In this document: positions 1 to 11,745 of the stretch, piece by piece | How positions within the stretch are numbered: the stretch's first letter is position 1 | How the letters are laid out: every line of letters begins with the position of its first letter | Assembly: GCA_032622095.1 (NCBI GenBank) | Contig: CP136069.1 | Span: 128,945,123 to 129,009,122 of the forward strand | DNA: 64,000 nt | Origin: Siphonodentalium dalli | Taxonomy: Eukaryota; Mollusca; Scaphopoda; Gadilida; Siphonodentaliidae | Reading direction: 5' to 3' | Notes under the pieces: model-generated | The model's input: only the letters and a program-made list of their open reading frames with translations | Told to the model about the DNA's origin: nothing | Databases searched by the model: none | Translations under genes and position numbers: made by a program

Positions 1-2710
1 CTCCATTTTAAAACCAATAGTCGTTCTTGGATTCAATAAGACTGAAATTTAAAGGGGCATCCGCCTATCATTGAACCAAATCTTCGTCGGATTGTGAAAT
101 TTGAGGGGGGGGGGGGTATATTTCAAATCCAATTAAACATTGTACTGTTCAAAATTAGATAAATTCCTTAAAGCGTATGGTAGATATACGTAACTAGTTT
201 TCAAAACTTATACATATGCCTTTCTATCGTGTGCGCTATGCACGCGAGTCGGATTTTACAAATTAAATTATGATGAAAACTCTGAATTTTGGGTGTGGTC
301 ACATTTGTGGTCATAATATTCTCATTAGTGAGTGGATGGACATGGGACATGTGACACTGTGCAGTATTGATGTCTATGCCAAGCATGACATGAGACATTA
401 GTATCTTTTCTACTAAACTGTGCTTCCAGAGTTTTCAGGATGCAATTATCAGTGTTATTTCTTACCCAAACAAATTGGTTAATTTTAAAACGGGGTATGT
501 GGGTTAAAGGACCGCTGGGAGATAATAGGATGTCCAATGACTCTCATATTTCTATCGTATCACAGTAAAGCTTTTCTTTTTAAAATTGGCGCGGTAATAT
601 TCACGATCAAAGTCTGATTTTCACTTATAGGTTACAAGCAACTAATTATATAGAGTTACGCTTCTTGAATTTGTGTAGGGAAACTCGAGTCAGCATAAAC
701 AAAAATCTGGCTGCTGATTGGTTGACTATCATTGAGAGCAATATCCCTAATCGGGAACAGAAAATCATAGCCTACGTAAATATGGCGATCGTGTATGTTT
801 AGATGTCCAGGAAGAGTCTGGCGGTGTCCAGAAGTTACGGGAGGGGTCTGCGTATTTTTATGCTGCTGATTTTTGTGTAGTAAATTGGGTAGTTGTGGAA
901 ATGCAAGATTATTGTTTGAAAAAAATACCGAAAAGTGCGCGTTTGTTATCACTCCCAAAATAAGGTTGATATATACCATGCGTTCAATACATTAATGCAA
1001 CATAATGATTAGTAGATTAGTAAAAAACGTCAAGAGAGATGTGCTGTGTTCACATTTATTTAACCAAAATGTTTGTCACCACGATCATGTGGCATTCCTG
1101 TCCAATGAAAACGTGAAATATCAGTTCATTAAACTAACAGGTTGATTAACTCACCCCTGTTGTGTAGAGGAATGGTAATAGCGTAACAGCACTGGAGATG
1201 CAGACACGCTTAAATCACAGTATAGCATCAATCTTACAGTTGGGACGGTGCTGATAGATATTATTGATGCAGATGATACCGATAATCATATCCGCCCTTT
1301 GTAGAACAGAATTGAAAGCATGGCAGATTTTCATTTGCACTCAGAAGCATTCACAAAAATTGACTCAGAAATCTGCAAAAGTCGTGGTTTTGTACAAAAG
1401 CTTGGAACAATAGCGTATTCTCTCAACGCATGCATGGTATGGTTACATCAAAGTAACTACAGTAAATGCATAGGTGAATAATAGAAGTCTAACAAGAGCA
1501 CCGCCAGGCGTGACATAATACAAAGTAAATAGTTGTCATATTTCTGTTACTATCAAAGAAAATTGGCTATCAGCTACCAAACCCCAATTCGAGTTTGACC
1601 TGCATTGTCAGGTAGGAAACTAACGAAATATGTGTACAATAGAACAACGCAGAACATCATGTGGAAAGCAAGAATATAGAAAATTTCTAAGCTTAAAGGT
1701 CCACAACTCCGGAAAAAAAATCATCGAACCAAACCCTAATTCGAATTTGACCTGTATTTTGATATGACTGAGCTACATACTAATTAAGTTTAGTTGTGAT
1801 AATATAATCCAAACTCAAGTTATCATCCGGAATCCAAAATTATGACGTAAACATTTAATTTGAAGTTGAAAAAGGTGCATAACTCCGTCAAAAATCATGT
1901 GCTCTAGTTCAGTGTCATTTCCAGCTTCGCCATCGCTGGATGAGCCATTACGGCTAATACCATTGCATATGCACATTGCGGACTAGACCACCGATGCCCA
2001 TATATTTACTGGAAACGTTCAGAATCGTGATTATACCTAGAAATTGACACTGTGGTTGCAATTAAATCGTAAGCATCTGATTCACTTGTACATAATTTAC
2101 AGGCAGTCCCCGTGGTAAATGGACATCAGTTTTGGTCCTGCAGTAGATAGTGCTTCGTTGGAACAATTGTGCGCTGATAATTGTGGTGGCAACTATAATA
2201 TTGGCTACATGTTTAATGAGTTGTTTCGGCGTTCCTCTTAGCAGAACTTAAAAATTTTCCAATTTTCGGCGGCCATTTTGGTAGTCATCTTCAAATTTCG
2301 AACCTTCCAAAAACATACCCGTTGCAATCAGTGATGTATATAGGTTTCGCGAATTCGCATTTGTCTTGTGGGTTTTTATGAATAACTACCTATTTGTGAT
2401 TTCAATTATTATCCTCGGCCATGTTTGGACGCCATCTTGAATTGTGAATTTTCCCCAAAACGGATTTTGGATAATTATGTTATGTACAAGAGATTCTCCC
2501 GCGTCGAATGACACCAAAATCGTTGCTTTAACAATTTATTCTGGGTCTAACCCACCGACGACCATAACATACAGGCAAATTTGGCTAAGTTCAGACAATG
2601 AACACACTTGTTAAAAAATATTTTTGTCTTATTTATGCACAAAGAAATCATCCTCGTTACTAGCCCATGTGCATCGTCTCATCAATGATTTGCATTTTTG
2701 AATAACCAAT
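1..2710. other. Upstream flank, no gene recognised
   Basis: No exon of a recognisable family was found on either strand. Short open frames exist, the longest 107 codons on the minus strand at 656-979, but none shows a known motif or plausible splice context. The stretch 1496-1915 (starting 'caagagcaccgccaggcgtg') resembles 21691-22005 and belongs to a dispersed repeat. The last 100 bases before 2711 should hold the VCPKMT promoter and 5' UTR; a CCAAT pentamer lies just before the start codon, which is weak evidence of anything. Confidence 0.5.
1496..1915. repeat. Dispersed repeat, copy 1
   Basis: It shares 'caagagcac..cg..g.cgtg.cataata' and several later blocks ('gaacttgacctgtattttg'-type, 'ggggcataactc'-type) with 21691-22005. 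It is diverged and has no coding potential that I can see. Confidence 0.5.
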
Positions 2711-2955
2711 ATGGCCGCGCCCATAGACTTCTCCCGTCTTTTTGTGAGGGAATTTGATCGCTCAGACAATGGTGTGATCACAATCAATCAATCGGAAATT
2801 GGCGACGTGGGATGTGTAGTGTGGGATGCGGGTATTGTCTTGTCAAAATATTTAGAAAGTGGAGACTTTAATTTTGGAAATTTACTTCAGAATAAACAAA
2901 TTTTAGAACTCGGAGCCGGAACAGGTGTTGTGGGAATAATGGCTTGTAGTTATGG
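2711..2955 (+). CDS. VCPKMT: VCPKMT exon 1
   Basis: Exon 1 carries the start and SAM motif I. It ends in 'tatgg' before the donor 'gtaaga', leaving two bases (GG) that the first base of exon 2 completes to Gly. Confidence 0.93.
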
Positions 2956-5900
2956 GTAAGATGATCTATTAAATGGTGGAATTACATTAAAAATATTCAA
3001 CCAAACAGAAACAAAATCGCTTTAATATATATAAGTTCGACATTGAAATTTTGGATTTTATTTATTGTGGCTTGTTCATGTTGTTTAATATTTGCAGATT
3101 AGGCCTTTATGCTATACCAAGAGGAATAACTCTAACATGACGATGATTGTAGGCCATAATAATAGGCCAACTGCAAAGAGAGATGTGACCCATTTGCTTG
3201 GTAAATATTGCAGTTTGCATGCACAAAACTTTCACAAGCCGGTGTGGTTCAGATCAGTGTGTATTGTTTAAGCACCTCACATGTTGGGTGGGGGTGTCAT
3301 ACCAATCATGTGTGTTTGAGGAGGCAAGGGTAGCAGAGCATGGGGCACTCACCCCTCCTCTTAGGAAACGAGCCCACTCGTCCGAGGGCCAACTCGGTCC
3401 AGTCGACCTGGGCCAGCTCGCCCCGGCTCGGCCCAAGGGATAATGTCTTATTTAAGTTGTTTTTTTTGTGTGTCTTTTTGCTTGCTTTCTCTCTCCCTCT
3501 TTCTCCCCCCTCTCTCTCTCACGCTATCTCTCTCTCAGCCAAAGATTGTCGGGATATAGATTGGATAGTTGGGTGATTGGATAGATAGTGAGATGAACTC
3601 AGAGAATAAGAGAATACTAGTAATTAATATTCAGAATGTAAAACAGTTCATTATCTTTATTTATGAATAAAGTAATATAAATGTCAAAATTGATGGACAT
3701 AACTTTGAAATATATCATCATTTGAACTTAAGAAATTAATATCTTAATATATATTAACTAAACACAACTCGGTCATGAAAGCTGGGCCAGCTCGCTCCAA
3801 AAACTGCCTGGACCTAGTTGGCCCTGGGACGAGTGGGCCCGGATCCTCCTCTAAAGTCAAAGGAGCCTAATCCGATGAGGAATGTTCTTTATTGCTCATA
3901 TATTGGTCCCAATTTAACTCATCTGAGGTCAAAGGCATCTATCCCATGATACTACCCTGGTCAGGTGACACCTGAGTACCAATTTCTCTGCATATCGAGA
4001 ATCAAAACATATTGTTTCTACAGGGAATCAACTTGAATCAAGACTTTTTACGAGAATCAAAATGAGAATCATGATTCTGATTCACTTTAGATTTTAAGGC
4101 CTGTGTTTTCCTACGCATATATTAAAACCAAAAGAAATTAATCCCGAGATGTTTTTTAGTCATATGTAGGCATTTCATGGCTTTTTATGTGTACCCATAC
4201 CATAGTATGGTACACATAGTGTCGACGTCCGGATTGACCACTCGTCGTTCGTCCGTATTTCTTTCTGTCTCTCCGTAGACACTTTATGCATAAATTATAA
4301 TGCAATAACATTTTCTATCCGATCGGAACCAAATTTTGTATATGGGTTTCTCAGGCCAAAATACAGATCGAGTTCAAATATGGGTTTGATCTGATTTTTT
4401 TAAATGGAGTTATGGCCCTTTGACATAGAATTCACACATGCTTCGATAAATCAACCATTTTTCACAGAGTTATGGCCCTTTTTCGACTTAGAATTAATGC
4501 ATTCTGCCATAACTCAAACATTCTTTATCTGATTGCAACCAAATTTGGTATATGAGTTTCTAAGCCCAACATACATATCGAGTTCGAATATGGGTTTGAT
4601 CTGATTTTTTTAAATGGAGTTATGGCTCTTTGACATAGAATTCACACATGCTTCGATAAATCAACCATTTTTCATCTGATAGGAACCAAATTTGGTATGT
4701 GAGTTTCTCAACTAAAAATACAGATCAAGTTTAAATATGGGTTAGATCCAATTTGTTATACCAGAGATATGGCCCTTTTTCAACTAAGAATTATCCAGAT
4801 TATAACCCAAGTAACTTACAATTAATTAATACCTGCTTCTCTGTGAGAGAGATAAGAGACAATATGGTTTATTGAATTGAGAGTTATTTATAGCCCTCAT
4901 ATGTTAGCTCTATATAAGCGAATTGGCCACACACAGATTAGTGAATTATTGGATAAATTGATTTAGCTATCTTTTAACCACAACTTAGCCATGTGAATTT
5001 ATTTACCTAGACCAATGGAGCTCTCTAAGTCCTTGGATGATGGGACTACATTGGATCAAACATGGCAGAGATAGGTTATTTAACCCCATTTACCCATTCC
5101 ATGTCTTTTAACCTTTTCCATTAAATAAATAACTATATTATAAATATATTATATTATTATAATTCAACATTAAAAGATTATGATTCCGACAAAACAATTT
5201 ACTATCGCCAAGGGATGGGTTAAACATCTGCCGATCGTGATCGGCCTCTCGTTGTCCTATGTAGATTGCTGGGTTGGGTGAAGATATCCAGGTATGGACA
5301 TTCCCAAAACCACTTTTTATGGCTTTTTATGGCTATGAAAATCAAAAGAAGCAAAAGCATCTCAAGGTGATTTTTTTGGTCCTATGTAGGCTGATGGGTG
5401 GGGGATATCCAGGTCCGGACATCTATCCTATGATATCTCCCCCCCACACCCCCCCCCCCCTTCGTACACCGGACTTAACTTTGTGTATATTTCAGAATCA
5501 GCTTGAGGAAGCAGATTTCATTTAAAGGCCCATTTAATTTTCGAGTCACCGATTATTTGTATAGTGCCTTGATATACCGGTACGGTTTTAATAAAAATAT
5601 ATGCCATAAAATATAATTAAAATACTTTATTACACTCCGATGCATGATTTCCATTGAAAATGCTGTTAATTAAAAATGGTAATGTCACTAGTGAATTATG
5701 TCATTTCCTGTGACGTCATTGACAGAGTCGTTACGTCGCTTACTGATCTAGACTGAATTTTTGATGGTTGATCTTTCTCCACAACGGGACTTTCATGAAT
5801 TAATTATGTGTGTTTTAATCATATTTGGTGAACCAAATTGATGCAGAAGTGTAATAAATAGAGTAATCAATTAGTTCCGAGAATTACGTTCAATAATTCA

Positions 5901-8380
5901 CTCGAGGCGAGAGACGTTTGGGTAAGAAACTTGTGCACTAACTTGCACTCGTTTCTTACCGACATCTCTCGCCTCTCGTGAATTATTTAATGTAATTCTC
6001 GGAACCAATTGATTACTCTCTATATAATTCATCACCATTAGGAATGTCTGTGTCTCAGAAGGTGACCATAGAGTAATAGAAAATAGCTGAAATCATAAAA
6101 TAAATTCCCCCCGTTATGGCTCCCAGAATGCACCTGATTTCAAACTATAGTTTATTTTCAATGGAAGGGGAATAACTCCTATATCTAAATATATAGAGTT
6201 ATTCCCCTTCCATTGAAAATAATATACTTTATGCAGAAACTTGAGCACAGAAACACACGTCGGTTTCTCAACAAAAACAACATGTTCACAGTTTATTACA
6301 TCGAATAATTTTAAAATACAATGTTTTGGAGGTTCCTCTTTCAAATGGTATATAATATGGCATATATTTTAAATAATGTGATCTGGGGGTTCGAAAATTA
6401 AGTGGGCCTTTGAAATGATTCCATATCATCGTCAAACTCTAGAATGACATCACTGTCTATTTTTTTCCAGGGCTGATGTGACTATAACAGATTTACCAGA
6501 GATCATTCCTTTGATCCAATTGAACATTGAGACTAATAAAGGGATGCTGAAGGGTAAAGCTACTGCTAAAACTTTGGATTGGGGAGAGGAAGCTTCTGGT
6601 GTTTCAGAAAAACCAGACATTATTCTAATGGCTGACTGCATCTACTATGAACAGGTAATGTTTGAAATACAAATATGATCATTCTCACAAATGTTGATTA
6701 TGCAGAATTTTTGTCAGCAAGTACTAGTACCCAAGTGGAATAACAAAAATTAATGTTTTTAATTTAATGAATTCTTTTGAGATTGCATATGGCCTAAATT
6801 TAAAAATAAAATTATTTATTATTCTGCTAACCCTATTAGTATCTCTCAATTGTAAGCTCAACTTGACAAACATAGATATGCACATGTGATGTGGGCATTA
6901 ATCTGTGGATCAGGTAGGAGAATATGTCAGAGCGGAAATTTGGGTGAGCATAAAGGTACCTTAAAAGGGACCCACTGCCCCTATAGCGGAAACCCTGAAT
7001 TTAAAGGTACTCAATCCGATTTGATGGTCCCCATATCTTCAGATTCCAACAACCACAACATATTTTGAAATGCCACTTCAGTTATCAGAATCAATTAATT
7101 GCCCAAAATAATGCTAACCAGTCAGCTGTAGTATAAAATTGCCCAAAACAGATTATTTATCAACATTTTGTTCAACAAAATTTTGCAGGATTGTCAAATA
7201 TCTAACACCCAATACCACATTATTTTAGAGTTATCCCTCTTCACCTGCCATTTGGTCTGAGACCATCGGCTCGATGAATATATGCCAAGCCACCAAAAAT
7301 TTTATATCTCGGTAAATAACAAATTTTAAAAATCTATCTGATCACTGAGCTTTGATGGGTGGGTTCCTCATATCAACTCGAATCAAAATATTTTTTATCT
7401 CCGAAGCCAAAGAAATAGTAATTTCGGAGCGTTAATTTGGATTATGCATCTTTAAGCGTTACATGTTATTTGTTTTAGACAAGTACTGTGATGCTAGCCA
7501 CTTTTGGCACTTAAAGTTCATGGTTGTCATTCTGCTGTTCAGAATCCCTGCATCCATATCTAGAGAAATTTCTTTTATTCCTATTAACAGTGTCTGGAGC
7601 CTTTGGTGGGCACACTGTGCACGTTATGTGGAGACCAAACTGAGATATACTGCTGTTATGAGCAGAGAACAACAGGAAATAAACCACAATTGGAAAAGAA
7701 ATTCTTCAAGGTATTAAAGGCCCACTTAATTTTCAAACCCCCAGATCACATTAAATAAAATATATGCTATATGATATACCATTTAAAAGAGGAAGCTCCA
7801 AATCATTGTATTATCAACTTATCTGGTGTAATAAACTGTCAACATGTTGTTTTTGTTGAGGTACCAACATGTTTTTTGTACTTAAGTTTCATCTGGATTG
7901 TACTGCAAAGTGTATTTTGTTACATTCTGGTAGCGAGACGGGGGGGGGGGGGGGGGGGGGGGATGTTTCTGTTATTTCAGCTATTTCTATTTTCTCTATG
8001 GGCACCTTTTGAGACCCAGGCATTCCAAATGGTGATTAATTATAGTATTTTAATCATATTTAATATCATAGATTGTTGTTAAAACCATATATCAAGGCAC
8101 TATAAAAAATAAATGGTGACTCAAAAATTAAATGGGGCTTTATTTATGTTTCCAACTTCCCCAGGATTTTTCACAATGAGAATGCACAGACGAGGTTATG
8201 CACAGATGAGATCTTAGTATATATAAACTCAATTCCCTTATAAATTTTTCACAGAAAATCTCTTTTGTATTGCAGTTAATACGAGAGAAGTTTGAGGTTA
8301 CAGACATTCCACTTGAGAATCAGCATGAGGTATACAGGAGTGAGGATATACATATATTGAAGTTCAGCGTAAAACGATGA
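2711..8380 (+). CDS. VCPKMT: VCPKMT (METTL21D)-type protein-lysine methyltransferase, complete gene
   Basis: The coding exons are 2711-2955, 6471-6654, 7591-7710 and 8276-8380, together 654 nt or 217 codons plus stop, against about 229 in the human protein. All introns are GT-AG and the phases join (2/1, 0, 0). The product is a seven-beta-strand SAM-dependent methyltransferase of the METTL21 family; the vertebrate protein trimethylates a lysine of the AAA ATPase VCP/p97 in the cytosol. Visible marks are VGCVVWDAGIVLSKYLE (residues 33-49), SAM-binding motif I LELGAGTG (65-72), an acidic ITDLPE after the next strand (87-92), and the family's DCIYYE post-II motif (137-142). A CCYEQR block and a YRSEDIHIL C-terminus also match VCPKMT rather than METTL21A/B/C. 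The start is the first ATG of exon 1 (MAAPIDFSRLF). The first AATAAA downstream is at 9401, so the mRNA may end in repeat-derived 3' UTR. Orthology is firm; substrate is inferred. Confidence 0.93.
3280..3860. repeat. Repeat with GC-rich ends in VCPKMT intron 1
   Basis: A GC-rich block at 3340-3440 and another at 3770-3850 share words in opposite orientation ('cgagtgggc' against 'gcccactcg') as well as 'gggccagctcg' in the same orientation. A CT-rich microsatellite sits between them (about 3485-3535). This suggests a degraded transposable element; family unknown. The ORFs here are composition artefacts. Confidence 0.4.
4188..4800. repeat. Internally repetitive dispersed repeat ('gagttatggccctt' family)
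   Basis: It opens with the palindromic 'taccatagtatggta' and 'ccggattgaccactcgtcgt'. Degenerate units then follow carrying 'aaccaaatttggtatatgag', 'gagttcgaatatgggtttga' and 'gagttatggccctt'. Copies with the same opening are at 19795-20340 and 20718-20960; related internal units occur at 9030-9160 and 54836-55590. No coding potential was seen. Confidence 0.75.
5526..6409. mobile_element. TTAA-target MITE (family A) with a nested hairpin
   Basis: The left end is TTAA then 'aggcccatttaattttcgag'. The right end is 'gaaaattaagtgggcct' followed by TTGA, a one-base decay of TTAA. The inverted ends and TTAA-type target suggest a piggyBac-like non-autonomous element. It is longer than its relatives at 7718, 24969 and 60241 partly because another hairpin (5858-6023) is inserted in it. 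It lies wholly in VCPKMT intron 1. Confidence 0.75.
5858..6023. mobile_element. Hairpin MITE nested in the TTAA element
   Basis: The left arm starts 'atagagtaatcaattagttc' and the right arm ends with its near complement 'aattgattactctctat'. The arms are about 75 bases around a short loop near 5940. A second copy is at 16974-17117. Confidence 0.7.
6471..6654 (+). CDS. VCPKMT: VCPKMT exon 2
   Basis: The acceptor is 'ttttttccag'; the first base completes Gly, then ADVTITDLPE follows. The exon ends in DCIYYEQ before 'gtaatg', phase 0. It supplies the acidic SAM-contacting strand and the family's post-II motif. Confidence 0.94.
7003..7190. repeat. Dispersed repeat shared with 19431-19600
   Basis: Blocks such as 'ttaaaggtactcaatccgat', 'atcttcagattccaacaac' and 'gcccaaaataatgctaacca' recur in the same order at 19431-19600. 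It is non-coding and lies in VCPKMT intron 2. Confidence 0.7.
7591..7710 (+). CDS. VCPKMT: VCPKMT exon 3
   Basis: Exactly 40 codons lie between the acceptor 'ctattaacag' and the donor 'gtatta'. They begin CLEPLVGTL and contain EIYCCYEQRT, matching the strand 5/6 segment of VCPKMT. The donor lacks the usual G at +5, and a MITE begins only seven bases into the intron. Confidence 0.92.
7718..8139. mobile_element. TTAA-target MITE (family A) beside the exon 3 donor
   Basis: TTAA occupies 7714-7717, then 'aggcccacttaattttca'. The right end is 'aaaattaaatggggct' followed by TTAT. It contains a run of about 24 G near 7940-7962. It is a short relative of 24969-25428. Confidence 0.8.
8276..8380 (+). 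CDS. VCPKMT: VCPKMT exon 4 (terminal)
   Basis: The acceptor is 'cttttgtattgcag'. There are 34 codons plus TGA, reading LIREKFEVTDIPL, then YRSEDIHILKFSVKR. This is the conserved C-terminal strand of the family. Confidence 0.93.
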   Translation, partial: LIREKFEVTDIPLENQHEVYRSEDIHILKFSVKR

Positions 8381-8420
8381 CATCCATCGCAATCACCACC
8401 AGATCATCACTCATCAGTTT

Positions 8421-9160
8421 TTAGCTCACCTGAGACGAAGTCTCCGGTGGAGCTATAGTCATCACTCCTCGTCCGTCGTCCGTCCATGTGTCCATCTGTC
8501 CATCCGTCAACAATTCTTTGAACATCTTCTCCTCTGGAACCGTAAGACCGAATTGGTTCATATTTGGTGTTGATGTTCCTTAGGTGACTCTCATTCAGAT
8601 TTGTTCAAATGATGTTACTGGGTCAAATAGTTGCGAATCCAGGTCCATAACTCTTTCCCTCCATAGTAATTCTTTAAAACATCTTCTCAAATACCAGCAG
8701 GCCAAATGGGTTCATATTTGGTGTGAATGTTCCCTAGGTGACTCACATTCATATTTGTTCAAATGAGGTCGCCAGGTTGATTAGTTGAGAAACCAGGGCC
8801 ATAACTCATAGTAATTCTTAGAATGACTTCTTCTCAAGAAATATTGGACCCCCCTTGGGTGACTGGGGTTCAGATTTGTTCAAATGGGGTCACTGGGCCA
8901 AATAGGGGCAGAGCCAGGGACATAACTCTAAAAACTCTTAGCACGTTCTTCATCTGTATGGATTTTGGTATTGTTTATTTAACCCTTTCCACTCTTGTTT
9001 TTATATAGAATTCATTCAAGACAGGATCAATCAAACATTTTTCATCTGATGGACACCAAATTTGGTATATGAATTTTTGACACCTATATACAGATCAAGT
9101 TCAAATATGGGTTTGATCCGATATATTTTAACAGAGTTATGGCCCTTTATAATTCACACC
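8421..9160. repeat. TAGCTCACCTGAG-type repeat with degenerate internal units
   Basis: It begins 'tttttagctcacctgagacg' and reads 'ccggtggagctatag' shortly after. Units with 'ggttcatatttggtgtgaat' and 'tcagatttgttcaaatg' follow. Related copies are at 48735-49370, and a short one at 11336-11470. It follows VCPKMT directly and may form part of its 3' UTR. Confidence 0.7.
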
Positions 9161-9439
9161 TCTGCCATGCACTATGAATTTTAAAGAGATCATGACAACG
9201 CTGAAGGCTGTATTATTGAAGTAGCCAATTTATCACTGTGGACACTTGATACTCTGGCTAAAGAATGCTTGCTTGCAGACCAGTTTACCATCTGTCAAAC
9301 TGATTGATGACTTTTTATTCCAGTTGATCTCTGTGCAATATTAAGTTAATCCACCTGTTGAAACAAGTTCATGACATTAGTTAAACACCTATTCTACAAG
9401 AATAAATAGGAATAGTCCATTGTTCATTTCTTCAAGCCT

Positions 9440-9886
9440 GGACATAGTTTGTCTGACATTTGCAGAATGAGGTCCCCAGATGGTGAATTTAGTGTTGCTA
9501 CCCCGTACAGCAGGCTAGCATCACCAAATACACCCTCCAGGGACCTAATTCTGCTTAGGCCTCATCTTCTGGGAAGTATCCTAAGTATCAAATTGAAATT
9601 TTTTTTTAGTTACTTTTTGACTTTTTCCCACCTGTTCAGTTTCAATGTCCCCCTAATTTGCAGAAGATAAAATGCATAATTGAGGTGTTCAATGGGTGTG
9701 CATCACCAACTTCAACTGTATAACTTCAATCTGTTCCTAGGTTTCTATTGGCCATTGGGGCCTAATTGAATTCAACGGCCTAATCAGACTGAGGATGAAA
9801 TCAGTGATGCTGCCCGCCTTGCCGAATAGTGTCATTAAATTCACCTTTTGGGGACCTTATTCTGCAAATGTCAGACACACTAAATT
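9440..9886. mobile_element. Inverted-repeat element ('tgcagaatgaggtcccc' family)
   Basis: The ends are 'tttgcagaatgaggtcccca' and its complement near 9845-9880. An inner inverted copy 'ggacctaattctgctt' lies near 9541. Relatives are at 17254-17565, 47125-47230 (partial) and 53275-53690. No clear TSD was found. Confidence 0.65.
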
Positions 9887-10212
9887 CATAACTCTTTTAA
9901 AAAAAACAAAACATTTTTTTTAGATTGACACCTTTCTCAATTTAACCAACAAAACAAAATCAAATACTAAAAAAAAAATATCATAATTTAAATTTGTTTT
10001 GTTTTATATATTTTTTTAAATTTTAATTAAGATTTAATTCCTTGCTCATATTTAATTTTTTGTTTAAACTTATTAGAACAAAACAACTAACACCATTATA
10101 ACAGCCATCAGGTTGACCACACCAAATTTGATTTAAATCAGTCTAAAATCGAGAACATGCAAACAGCAGACACTTAGATCTAAATAAGATATGAGCAGGG
10201 CTGTTTACTTAA

Positions 10213-10706
10213 AGGCACGTGAGGCCTTAGTTGTCGAAAATATTCATATTTGTTCCAATCACCGTAAACCGAAAAACATTAAAACGCATACAGTTTCGTT
10301 CATATATACCATGACCATCGCGTAAACAGCATGTTATCATAAAGATTTACTATATTTTACCTAAGCAAGAGCCTGATTGTGTTACAGAAGACAACACAAT
10401 GCTGCTGGCTAATCACACACAAATGGCATAAACGCTCTTTATTCGTTCCATATCAGGAATTCACCCACAAAGAACGCTCTTTATGTTTACCATCATAATA
10501 TAAACAAACACCAGAAAAGTAACTTTTTAGGCTTTTGTTTACATAACAATGGTCAAAAATATGACAATAACATACTGTTTATGCGATATTTCTTATTTGT
10601 ATACGGACAAAGTCTGTCTACATTTTGTTGTTCTTTCTGTTTGTGGCGGTTTTTGACGGGTAGAAATATTTTCACAGGATACCCACCGCCAAGGCCAACC
10701 GTACCT
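10213..10706. mobile_element. TTAA-target MITE (family B)
   Basis: TTAA at 10209-10212 precedes 'aggcacgtgaggcctta'. The right end '...aaggccaaccgtacct' is followed by TTAA at 10707-10710. It is 494 bp with no ORF of note. The target and ends suggest piggyBac-like mobilisation. Confidence 0.7.
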
Positions 10707-11745
10707 TTAACAGCATATAGAAGTCACATTGTGCTGGCTAAGGTGATTAATGAGATGGCAGTATTAACAAAATATGCTTGGAGTTAAAGCTTTGTTGATT
10801 GATGTCTTAGATATATCTGCCTGATAGAGTTGTATATAAGGCCAAACAAAATAATACCTGTGTTTAGGGTTACATGGTCCAAAATAATTAGGGCAGGTAT
10901 GTAGGGAATATATATTTTTTTGTATTCTGAATTCTATTGGGTCATTCACAATTCAATCTAGAAAGTTCACAATTCAGATTAATTTAAAGGTTCAATACTA
11001 AATATTGTTAATCTTGAATTAGCCAGAGCACTAGACTAAATTCACTAAAACTTCTAAATCTTTTTTGTAGGAGAGGTTTGAAATTGGGTAAGATACCTTT
11101 CGAAGCCCTTCCCACTTAGCAATTTTTTTTTTATTTGTGTCTACAGTCCAATAAAAAGTTTTGGGTAGGCACCTTTTTCTAGGGTAGGTAGGGAAATCCT
11201 AAACATAGGTATTTTTATTTTTTGGCCTAAATGACCTGTGACTTATGATAACAAACTAATTGTTAGGAGGGAGCAGATTATGTAGGGTGGGGGTGATCAG
11301 GGCCATGCAGTTGAAAATTTAAAAGTGCTTAATGGAGACCCACTAGCAGGGCCATAACTATTCCGCCATAGTAATTCTTAAAATGACTTCTTCTCAACAA
11401 ACATTGGGCCAATTTAGCTAATATTTGGTACAGAGGGACCTTGGGTGACTGGGGTTCAAATATAACTCTAAAAACAAAAAAATACATTTTTATGTTGTTA
11501 AATTAAGATTTTGGGAATTTTCAGGGCGACCTTGCTCAATTTAACAAACAAAAAAATTATTTTTTAAACATATTATAAAATTTGAAAAAAGTTCACTATT
11601 ATAACATCTGCAGAGTTATGAAACTTTACTGTTCAATGAAATTATGGAAACATTCTATTACCATCCCCCCTCCTACATGGCCCAGACCCCCCCCCCCCAC
11701 CCTGCCATCAACCAACATCCCTTCCAACCCATATCATCTCCCAAG

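Noticed and set aside
656-979. 107-codon minus-strand open frame
   Set aside because: No recognisable domain, no splice context and no similarity to the genes in the window.
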